Assembly: GCA_017883385.1 (NCBI GenBank)
Contig: JADGNQ010000008.1
Coordinates: forward strand, 1 to 64,000
DNA length: 64,000 bases
Source: Candidatus Sulfotelmatobacter sp.
GTDB taxonomy: Bacteria > Acidobacteriota > Terriglobia > Terriglobales > Acidobacteriaceae
Direction of reading: 5' to 3'
Below are positions 39,091-46,020 of this stretch, piece by piece. Within the stretch, counting starts at the first letter, position 1; each line of letters starts with the position of its first letter. The position numbers and the translations under genes are program-made. A model generated the notes under the pieces. The model was not told the origin of the DNA. It did not search any database and saw only the letters and a program-made list of their open reading frames with translations.

Positions 39091-39756
39091 ATGTCTGATT
39101 CGGATCTCGATTGCAAGACGGAGCATGTGGGGACAGCCGCCCCCGACTGTCCGGCCGAGCAGAGCTTGGCGGTCTCGACACCGAACATCCAGCGCCGAGC
39201 CTTTCTCGCAACGTCGGGCGCTACGATTGTCGGCCTTGCCCTGTGGCAATGGAGAAAGCCTGCGGTGCTGCAAGCCTCATCCCTGTCCAGCGAGCCCAAG
39301 GAAGTCACGGTCGTTCTCTTTTCTGATGCAGGCCAGCGCCTGAAACAAGTTCGCGTTGCAAGAGTTGCGAAGACCGAAAACGAATGGCGCAAACAGCTAT
39401 CAGGCAATGCGTTCGACATCACCCGCAACGCCGATACCGAAATCGCCTTCTCCGGCAAATACTGGAACCTGCACGACAAGGGTATTTACCGCTGCATCTG
39501 CTGCGACAACGCGCTCTTCGGCTCCGCCACCAAATTCGAATCCGGTACCGGGTGGCCCAGCTTCTGGGCTCCCATCGCCGCCGAAAATGTCACGGAAACG
39601 CGGGACACAGCCTACGGTATGGTCCGCACCGCTGTCTCCTGCACCGAATGCGACGCGCACCTCGGCCACGTCTTCGACGACGGCCCCGAACCCACCCATC
39701 TCCGCTACTGCATGAATTCCGCCTCGCTGCGTTTCGTGAAATCCGGCCAGGGATAG
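39091..39756 (+). CDS. msrB: Peptide methionine sulfoxide reductase B with Tat-like signal
   Basis: RRAFLATSGA leader; GTGWPSFW; RYCMNSASLRF. Confidence 0.95.
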   Translation: MSDSDLDCKTEHVGTAAPDCPAEQSLAVSTPNIQRRAFLATSGATIVGLALWQWRKPAVLQASSLSSEPKEVTVVLFSDAGQRLKQVRVARVAKTENEWRKQLSGNAFDITRNADTEIAFSGKYWNLHDKGIYRCICCDNALFGSATKFESGTGWPSFWAPIAAENVTETRDTAYGMVRTAVSCTECDAHLGHVFDDGPEPTHLRYCMNSASLRFVKSGQG

Positions 39757-39915
39757 TGCTTGCTTGTCTCGCAAACCAAGTTGTCTGTCATTCTGCGCGA
39801 CGCGAAGAATCCTTTTGGCCTGCAGCTGCAAGTGCGCCAAAGGGAGTTTCCACCAATTCGGTCGATGCTGTTCCAGCACCTCACCGGAGCCGCGCAGTGC
39901 ATTTACAATTGGCAA

Positions 39916-40365
39916 ATGAATCCCTCTCTCCCTATCTTCCGCGAACCCAGCGGCATCGAAAAAATCTTCAACCGCTCTTTCGGATTTCTCGTCGGCCTCG
40001 GCCTGGGCTTCTCTCACAACTATCTGCTTCAGGTTCGCGGACGAAAGACGGGCAAGCTGTACTCGACGCCCATCGATCTGCTGAAACGGAACGGCAAACG
40101 TTACCTGGTCGCCCCTCGCGGACGCACGCAATGGGTGCGCAATGCCGAAGCCGCCGGAGAGATTACCCTCAAGAAAGGAAGCAATCGCCAGAAATTCCGT
40201 CTCCTTCCCATCCCCGACGCAGAGAAACCGGAGATCCTGAAGGCCTACCTCGACAACTTCAAGCGCGAAGTGCAACGATATTTTCCCGTGCCCGCCGGTT
40301 CGCCGCTGGAAGCGTTTGCGGAATTAACGTCAAGTTATCCCGCATTCGAACTGCTGCCTGACTGA
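39916..40365 (+). CDS. Deazaflavin-dependent (Ddn-like) nitroreductase family protein
   Basis: LQVRGRKTGKLYSTPI...YLVAPRGRTQWVRNAEAAGE. Confidence 0.8.
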   Translation: MNPSLPIFREPSGIEKIFNRSFGFLVGLGLGFSHNYLLQVRGRKTGKLYSTPIDLLKRNGKRYLVAPRGRTQWVRNAEAAGEITLKKGSNRQKFRLLPIPDAEKPEILKAYLDNFKREVQRYFPVPAGSPLEAFAELTSSYPAFELLPD

Positions 40366-40669
40366 CATCAAATATTTTCGCGAGCACACTTTTCCTCTTG
40401 CACAAAACTCAAAGTTATGGCATCTTCAAGTATCCCAAAATGAAAGGACGCCCAAATTTGTCGATAAATAAGCACAAATCGCTAAGCGGGCTGCCTCGGC
40501 AAGGAAATAGCCGAGTCGGTTTTAGGGCGTCATCCGATTGCGTCAGTTAATCCTTCGACGCCTTTAACGCAAAGCTAACAAAACAAACAACGCTGGGTGG
40601 CGCAGACTGCGGTTCCTTCGCCTTGACACGACACGTCCGCCGTCGCTCGTTCCCCCAGCGGTTCGTGTA

Positions 40670-40711
40670 GGGACGGACGCATTCGTCCGTCCCGTCGAGC
40701 GCAGCTCGACG
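40670..40711. repeat. Two adjacent perfect palindromes upstream of Y-like RNA 1
   Basis: GGGACGGACG-CATT-CGTCCGTCCC and CGTCGAGC-GCA-GCTCGACG. Confidence 0.8.
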
Positions 40712-40721
40712 AGTGGTGGTC

Positions 40722-40837
40722 GGTCAGTGGTGAAAGGCTACGGATACTTCTCTAGGCAGAACAGTCCTGGTTTTCCAGGCTGTGAGGTTCGACCCCTCAG
40801 GGCGCAAGCTCATTCCGTCGCCGACTGTTCCCTGACC
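40722..40837 (+). ncRNA. Y-RNA-like element 1
   Basis: GGTCAG/CTGACC outer stem; TGGTGAA...GTTCC motif; GGCTACGG/CCGTCGCC inner stem (one mismatch); T-arm TGAGG-TTCGACC-CCTCA; GGGC-GCAA-GCTC minihelix. Confidence 0.65.
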
Positions 40838-40858
40838 AATTCAGTTTGCTGTAAGCGT

Positions 40859-40879
40859 GCGCGGAGAGAATCTCCGCGC
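40859..40879. repeat. Perfect palindrome between Y-like RNAs 1 and 2
   Basis: GCGCGGAGA-GAA-TCTCCGCGC. Confidence 0.8.
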
Positions 40880-40890
40880 GAATAAAAGCT

Positions 40891-40981
40891 CAGTCAGTGG
40901 TGAAGTTCACGGCAACTTCGTGGCGTGCCTGTTCCTAGGTCGGGGTTCGAGCCCCCAACCGTGATCCCAGTTCCCTGGCTG
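40891..40981 (+). ncRNA. Y-RNA-like element 2 (minimal form)
   Basis: CAGTCAG/CTGGCTG outer stem; TGGTGAA...GTTCC motif; TCACGG/CCGTGA inner stem; T-arm GGGG-TTCGAGC-CCCC. Confidence 0.65.
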
Positions 40982-40989
40982 CAATGCAA

Positions 40990-41020
40990 GTGTGGCGCGG
41001 GCGTTTCGCCCGCGCCACAC
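40990..41020. repeat. Perfect 14-bp palindrome between Y-like RNAs 2 and 3
   Basis: GTGTGGCGCGGGCG-TTT-CGCCCGCGCCACAC. Confidence 0.85.
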
Positions 41021-41032
41021 GAAAAATCAGTT

Positions 41033-41218
41033 TCGCCGGTGGTGAAGAGAAGAGATACTTCGCCCATGAAACGGACGCGCAGGGTAGCGAACCCTGCCGA
41101 GGTGCTGATCTGCGGGAATGCCGGGATCCGCAAGGGTCTGGGGGCGTTGTCCCGAAGCTCAGGGTTGCCGCAGAGACCGGCCTCGAGTCGTTTTCTCTTC
41201 TCGCACGTTCCCCGGCGA
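41033..41218 (+). ncRNA. Y-RNA-like element 3 (long form)
   Basis: TCGCCGG/CCGGCGA outer stem; TGGTGAA...GTTCC motif; GAGAAGAGA/TCTCTTCTC inner stem; noncanonical GCAGGG-TAGCGAA-CCCTGC arm. Confidence 0.55.
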
Positions 41219-41353
41219 GAGTCGTTAGTCGCGTGCAGAACGACCGGAAGAGCACGAACGGGAAGGGCATGGCTTCAGCCGTGCCGCTGGAGACGTGCAG
41301 ATCATGCGGGCTTTGGCCCCTGAGGGCGCGACGCGCATCATCGCAAGCAAGTT

Positions 41354-41488
41354 CGGCCGGTGGTGAAGACGAGGGTTAGTTCGCCTGAGGAGCGGGAGAT
41401 GCAGGTTCGAATCCTGCCGCGGGAATTGTGCTCGTGTAGCTAAACGGTAAAGCGCCTAAACGTACCTTTGTCGCTGATTCTCCGGCTG
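41354..41488 (+). ncRNA. Y-RNA-like element 4 with circularly permuted tRNA-like domain
   Basis: CGGCCGG/CCGGCTG outer stem; GACGAGGG/CCTTTGTC inner stem; T-arm GCAGG-TTCGAAT-CCTGC; CGCGGG/CTCGTG minihelix; TA + D-arm GCT-AAACGGTAA-AGC. Confidence 0.75.
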
Positions 41489-41541
41489 ATTGACGTTAAC
41501 TACAGCTCCGGCGCAACTCGCCGGTTAGAAGATAAAACGTT

Positions 41542-41877
41542 ATGAGCATCACAGTCAGAATTCAGGGTGCGCCGCCGCAGAACGGAGAGTCGTTGTGCCA
41601 GACCTGCCGCTACGCGCACATTCAGAGGGGATTTCGCGAAAGCGAGGAGACGGTATTCTGCGGCTACAACGATGCCGGTCTTCGCCCCATCAAGTTCAGG
41701 GTCGCCGCGTGCACCGATTACACCAACCGCACCGTCCCGAACCGCTGGGAGTTGGAGCAGATGGCGCTCTTAATCAACGTCCCGGCGGCGCGCAAAAAGT
41801 CGGGCTTTGGTGTCGGCGCTGGTTTCGCCCAGCAAGAAGAAGTGGACGAAGAGGAATCGGCCGCGGTCACGGAGTAA
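41542..41877 (+). CDS. Small 4-Cys hypothetical protein inside the Y-RNA array
   Basis: LCQTCRYAH...VFCGYND...VAACTDY; hairpin CCGGCG-CAACT-CGCCGG at 41508-41524 upstream. Confidence 0.6.
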   Translation: MSITVRIQGAPPQNGESLCQTCRYAHIQRGFRESEETVFCGYNDAGLRPIKFRVAACTDYTNRTVPNRWELEQMALLINVPAARKKSGFGVGAGFAQQEEVDEEESAAVTE

Positions 41878-41888
41878 GCGGCAAAGTT

Positions 41889-42018
41889 TCGCCGGTGGTG
41901 AAGACGAGGGTTACTTCTTAATCCGGCGGTTGCGGGTTCGAGTCCCGCCGTGGCGCAAGTCATGTAGCTCAAGGGCAGAGCATCGGAACAACACCGTCGT
42001 CGCTGGATTCCCCGGCGA
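41889..42018 (+). ncRNA. Y-RNA-like element 5 with circularly permuted tRNA-like domain
   Basis: TCGCCGG/CCGGCGA outer stem; GACGA/TCGTC inner stem; T-arm GCGGG-TTCGAGT-CCCGC; CGTGGC-GCAA-GTCATG minihelix; TA + D-arm GCTC-AAGGGCA-GAGC. Confidence 0.78.
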
Positions 42019-42035
42019 TTGTTTTGAATTCGTCA

Positions 42036-42182
42036 TCCTGAGCGGAGTGATGGCGTTCGCGAAGCGAGCGACATCACGAAGTCGAAGGATCCCTGCCTTC
42101 AGCAGCGTCGTTGACGTAGGGATGCTTCGACTGCGCAATGAGGTTCGCTTTGCTCACTTCATTGCTTCGCTCAGCATGACAA
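42036..42182. repeat. Two inverted units of the GTCATCCTGAGCGGAGTG / GCTTCGCTCAGCATGAC repeat family
   Basis: Related copies at 16524-16591 and 53341-53407. Confidence 0.75.
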
Positions 42183-42272
42183 CACTAATGAGATCAGCCG
42201 GGAGCTGGCAGCTAGAAGACCGGAAACTCGCAGCTCACGGCTCGAAGCTCGCAGCTAAGTAAAGGAGGCACA

Positions 42273-43586
42273 ATGGCTCGACTGAATCTACTCAACCTGA
42301 ACTTCGGTCCGCGCACGCATGAAGGCGCGCCGGCGCGCAACATCTCGATGGAGATGCAACTGCGGCGCTCGGTGCTGGCTTGCCTGCTTTGGGAGAGCCA
42401 GTTCTACGAGGACGGGGTCGAGATCGCAGGACGCATCGCCGAACTCGTTCCGAAAGTTGCAGCGGAGAAGGTGGCCGCGCTTGCGGTCGAGGGACGCGAG
42501 AAGATGAAGCTGCGTCACGCGCCGCTGTTGCTCGTGCGCGAGATGGCGCGTCACGCTACTCATCGCGGCTTGGTGGCCGAGACGCTGGCGCGCGTTATCC
42601 AGCGTGCCGACGAACTCGCTGAGTTCGTCGCCATCTACTGGAAGGACGGCCGCGTGCCTCTCTCCGCGCAGGTGAAGAAGGGGCTGGCTGCGGCTTTCCC
42701 CAAGTTCGATGCGTACGCTTTGGCGAAGTACGATCGCGGCGGACCTATCAAGCTGCGGGATGTGCTGTTCCTGGCTCACGCGAAGCCGCGCGACGAGGCG
42801 CAGGCCGAAGTGTGGAAGCGCCTGATCGCGGGCGAGCTCACCGCTCCGGATACGTGGGAAGTAGCACTCTCGTCTGGCGCTGATAAGCGCGAGGCGTGGG
42901 AGCGGCTGCTCCGCGAGCAGAAGCTGGGAGCCCTGGCTCTGCTCCGCAACCTGCGCAACATGCGGGAAGCTGGAGTCGATGAGTCGCTCGTGCTCGCCGC
43001 GCTCGGCTCGATGAGCGCGGCGCGTGTGCTGCCGTTCCGCTTCCTGGCTGCGGCGCGTTACGCTCCGCAGTGGGAAGAGGCGCTGGAGCAGGCCATGCTG
43101 AAGTGCGTTGGTTCTCAGGAGAAGCTGCGCGGCAAGACGATCGTGCTGGTGGACGTTTCCGGCTCGATGACCGCTCCGCTTTCTCAGCGCTCTGAGATGC
43201 AGCGCACTGACGCGGCTTACGGGCTCGCGGTGTTGCTACGCGAGGTCGGCGAGAAGGTGGCTGTGTTCAGCTTCTCCGACACGTTGGTCGAAGTTCCGGC
43301 GCGTCGCGGCTTCGCGCTGCGCGACGCGATAGACGCCTCGCAGCGTCACAACAGCACGCGGCTGGGTCAAGCAGTGGACGAGCTCAACCGCAAGCATGGC
43401 TACGATCGCCTGATCGTCATCACTGACGAGCAGGCGCACGACACGGTGCCTGCGCCGAAGGGCAAGGGCTATGTGATCAACGTAGCCAGCTACAAGAACG
43501 GCGTCGGCTACGGCAAGTGGACGCACATCGACGGCTGGAGCGAGTCGGCCGTCGAGTATATCCGCACGCTGGAGCAGACGGAGTAA
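42273..43586 (+). CDS. TROVE-domain protein, Ro60 ortholog (Rsr-like) with vWA domain
   Basis: N-terminal TROVE HEAT-like region; C-terminal vWA MIDAS TIVLVDVSGSMTAPLS; SD aaaggagg. Confidence 0.9.
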   Translation: MARLNLLNLNFGPRTHEGAPARNISMEMQLRRSVLACLLWESQFYEDGVEIAGRIAELVPKVAAEKVAALAVEGREKMKLRHAPLLLVREMARHATHRGLVAETLARVIQRADELAEFVAIYWKDGRVPLSAQVKKGLAAAFPKFDAYALAKYDRGGPIKLRDVLFLAHAKPRDEAQAEVWKRLIAGELTAPDTWEVALSSGADKREAWERLLREQKLGALALLRNLRNMREAGVDESLVLAALGSMSAARVLPFRFLAAARYAPQWEEALEQAMLKCVGSQEKLRGKTIVLVDVSGSMTAPLSQRSEMQRTDAAYGLAVLLREVGEKVAVFSFSDTLVEVPARRGFALRDAIDASQRHNSTRLGQAVDELNRKHGYDRLIVITDEQAHDTVPAPKGKGYVINVASYKNGVGYGKWTHIDGWSESAVEYIRTLEQTE

Positions 43587-43595
43587 TAGCGTAAG

Positions 43596-43625
43596 CGTAG
43601 AGACGTGGCTTGCTACGTCTCTACG
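43596..43625. repeat. Palindromic repeat downstream of the Ro60 gene
   Basis: CGTAGAGACGTGGC-TT-GCTACGTCTCTACG; related hairpin at 43724-43746. Confidence 0.7.
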
Positions 43626-43813
43626 TGCCCAACCGCACTTGCAGGGGACGGACGAGTTGCCTAGTCCTCTGCTGGGTGCTGGTCGGACCCGATGGTGTAT
43701 GGAGTGGGCGACGCGTGGTTAGGGAGACGTAGCGGAGCTACGTCTCTACGCCCGACGTTGCGGCGATTCCCCATTTTTTGAGGGCGTTTACTTTCGGGGC
43801 TAGGAGATGCCGG

Positions 43814-44191
43814 TTACTGTTTGCGGTCGCGCATCATTTGCGAGGCGCGGTCCATGAGTTGGCTGCGTTCGGCGTCGTACTCGGCGTGCAGTTGGTCGGG
43901 AGTGCACGCGGACGCATCGATCTTCACGCGGTGATTGGGGCCTGGGATCGCCTTTTGGCAGGAGCGGGCGTCGTTGTGGCCGGTGCGGTTCTGCTCCACG
44001 CGATTGAGATGCGCCTGTCTTTTGGCGATCAAGTCCCAGATGGGATCATCGGGTGCGATGTCATTTTGTGCCACAGGATCAGGCGCAGACTGAATAGAGC
44101 CTACTGGTCCGGAAAGCGTCTCGAGAGTGGATTTGGATTTGCAACCGGACAGCGGACCAATGGAAATCAGCGGCAGAAGGAAGAAAAGCAT
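43814..44191 (-). CDS. Putative lipoprotein, paralog of 44251-44643
   Basis: LSGCKS lipobox; RSCQKAIPGPNHRVKIDASACTPDQLHAEYDAE. Confidence 0.65.
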   Translation of the reverse strand: MLFFLLPLISIGPLSGCKSKSTLETLSGPVGSIQSAPDPVAQNDIAPDDPIWDLIAKRQAHLNRVEQNRTGHNDARSCQKAIPGPNHRVKIDASACTPDQLHAEYDAERSQLMDRASQMMRDRKQ

Positions 44192-44250
44192 TCGTCGTGT
44201 CAATTTGATTCTCCCGGGGTTCGGGCCTTGGCCGCCAGAGCGGCGCAGGG

Positions 44251-44643
44251 TTAGTCCGACTTCTTCGAGTTCTTGAAGGCGTCCTCGAACATCTGTTTTT
44301 GCTCGGCTTCCTGCTCGAGACGCAATTGTTCGGGGGTACAGCCCTTGGTATCGACCGATACCGGCATGGACGGATCGAAGGCGACGGCCTTGCGGCAAGA
44401 GTGAGTGTAGACGTCGCCGGTGCGCCGGTGTTCGATGACGTCGAGCTCGTATTGCTTGTTGAGTTCCATGGCGCGGAGCGCTCCCTGGTGGGCCTGGGCG
44501 TCAGCGCGGTCTTCGTCTTCCTGCGCGACGTTGCGTTTGGCTTCGGCTTTCAGGCGGCGGTCGCGGGACGCGTCGGATTCGCAGCCGGAAAGCAGGCCGG
44601 CGGCGAGGGATAAGAGCAGCGTGGCAAGTAACAGTTTCTTCAT
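44251..44643 (-). CDS. Putative lipoprotein, tandem paralog
   Basis: LLSGCES lipobox; HSCRKAVAFDPSMPVSVDTKGCTPEQLRLEQEAE. Confidence 0.7.
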   Translation of the reverse strand: MKKLLLATLLLSLAAGLLSGCESDASRDRRLKAEAKRNVAQEDEDRADAQAHQGALRAMELNKQYELDVIEHRRTGDVYTHSCRKAVAFDPSMPVSVDTKGCTPEQLRLEQEAEQKQMFEDAFKNSKKSD

Positions 44644-44793
44644 GGCTTTCACCGGCACTCACCCGGCTCTGTCAGCATGACTTGCGGAGTGCGGGGAGAC
44701 AAGATTACGTCGGTGCGTGGGCAAGAGCGCGGTCGCCCCGACGTCCCGGGAGTTTTCGGCAGGTGTTCGAGAGACGCCAGCGTACGGGTTCGG

Positions 44794-44951
44794 CTATTTG
44801 CTGTCGCCGTCGTGGTCGACGTCGTCGGTGCTTTTCAGGGAAACGGTGTCCTGTGGGAGGGCGTTGCTCGGTGAGGTTGTGGCTGGCGAGCAGCCGGTTG
44901 TGCGGCTTGGTTGGCGTAACTGGCGAGTGCGCTGCTGATTGGACTGATCAT
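44794..44951 (-). pseudogene. Frame-disrupted copy of the small VDHDGD peptide gene
   Basis: ATG at 44951 gives MISPISSALAS... then TGA; the homologous C-terminus (NALPQDTVSLKSTDDVDHDGDSK) is in another frame; leader lacks the AGGAG of the intact copy. Confidence 0.55.
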
Positions 44952-45048
44952 ATAGAGAGTCAAGATCGGCACAAGCCGCGAATACTTTAGCGATTCGCGG
45001 CTGGGATGGCGCAACTTTGGTAACAGTTACCTTGCCGAAAGGCAAAGC

Positions 45049-45231
45049 TTACTTGTTGTCGCCGTCGTGGTCGACTTGTCCGGCGCTTTTCAGCGTGACC
45101 TGGTCCTGCGAGACCGCGCCACTCTTCAGCACGGGCGGAGTCTGGGCCTGAGGATGAGGCTTCGGTTCCGCAGGCGGATGCGCCACTTGCTGAACATCGG
45201 TCGGGTGCGCGCTGCTGATTGGGTTGATCAT
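45049..45231 (-). CDS. Small 60-aa peptide with C-terminal VDHDGDNK
   Basis: AGGAG upstream of ATG; MINPISSAHP...DQVTLKSAGQVDHDGDNK. Confidence 0.55.
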   Translation of the reverse strand: MINPISSAHPTDVQQVAHPPAEPKPHPQAQTPPVLKSGAVSQDQVTLKSAGQVDHDGDNK

Positions 45232-45413
45232 ATTCTGGTCTCCTAGAGATTAGGATCGGCAGCGGCGCGCAAGTCTTTAGGGAGCTGAGGTAGGGCGGTA
45301 GTCTTTGGTAAGAGTTACCGGGCAGCAAGTGACGGAGCGGAAGCAGTCCAAGCGGGCAGCCGTTCCTCCCCGGATGCAAGAGGTAGCGCTGTATCAGGCG
45401 GCAAGCCCCAAAG

Positions 45414-46004
45414 TTATCTGCTGTGGAGGAAATGCAGTGTGCGGGCCTTCGGAGTTTTACTGCTGCTTTTCGGAGAATCCTGAGGCGCTTCGAAGCCGAT
45501 ACGACGGCGAGGCGGCTCCGGAGGCTCGATCAGCTCGCGGATTGCATCCATCAGGTCTTGGATGTCGGCGTCGTGGTTTTCGAGACGGCGCTCGACCTCG
45601 GCCAGCTTGGCGAGCACATGGCGATTAGCGGCAATGGCGCGGCGCATGCGCACAAATGCGAGCACCACGAACACGCTCATTTCGATGGCGCGCTCGGAGT
45701 TCAGCACAGTGGCTGCCATGATCGTGCCGTGTTCGGTGAAAGCGTAGGGCCGGTAACGCGTGCCGCCGTGGCCTTTACTTGAGATCACATTTTGTGATCT
45801 CAAGATTTTCAATTCGTGCGGGGAGAGTTGAAAGCGAAAGGCGAGAGGGAATCGTTTCGCGTTGCGCTTGACCTGCTGATTGAGGTGCCGGACTTGAACG
45901 CCGTATAGTTCGGCGAGGTCCGTATCGAGTATGACCCGCTGCCCGCGGAGAACGAAGATTTTCGAATCAACTTTTCTTGCGACCACAATCGCTGTCTTCG
46001 CCAT
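45414..46004 (-). CDS. ORF6N-domain protein
   Basis: KIFVLRGQRVILDTDLAELYGVQVRHLNQQVKRNAKRFPLAFRFQLSPHELKILRSQNVISS...YAFTEHGTIMAATVLNSERAIEMSVFVVLAFVRMR. Confidence 0.85.
   Translation of the reverse strand: MAKTAIVVARKVDSKIFVLRGQRVILDTDLAELYGVQVRHLNQQVKRNAKRFPLAFRFQLSPHELKILRSQNVISSKGHGGTRYRPYAFTEHGTIMAATVLNSERAIEMSVFVVLAFVRMRRAIAANRHVLAKLAEVERRLENHDADIQDLMDAIRELIEPPEPPRRRIGFEAPQDSPKSSSKTPKARTLHFLHSR
45778..45804. promoter_or_regulatory. Intragenic palindrome in the ORF6N gene
   Basis: CTTGAGATCACA-TTT-TGTGATCTCAAG, perfect 12-bp arms. Confidence 0.6.
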
Positions 46005-46020
46005 ATTGTAGACTCGTTTC

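Noticed and set aside
40441-40560. Cyclic-di-GMP or other known riboswitch before the Y-RNA array
   Set aside because: A single hairpin and a gcaaagc string do not match a riboswitch core in the right order
41400-41460. Ordinary tRNA gene in the Y-RNA array
   Set aside because: T-arm precedes the D-arm and no anticodon arm or CCA-type end exists; the order is permuted, so a tRNA-like domain fits better
40722-42018. CRISPR array or integron attC cluster
   Set aside because: Units are 91-186 nt, unequal in length and spacing, with paired-stem conservation rather than identical direct repeats; no cas or integrase genes
45778-45804. CRP/FNR-type binding site
   Set aside because: Half-site orientation is everted relative to TGTGA-N6-TCACA, and the palindrome lies within a coding sequence; a gene-specific operator or coding coincidence is more likely
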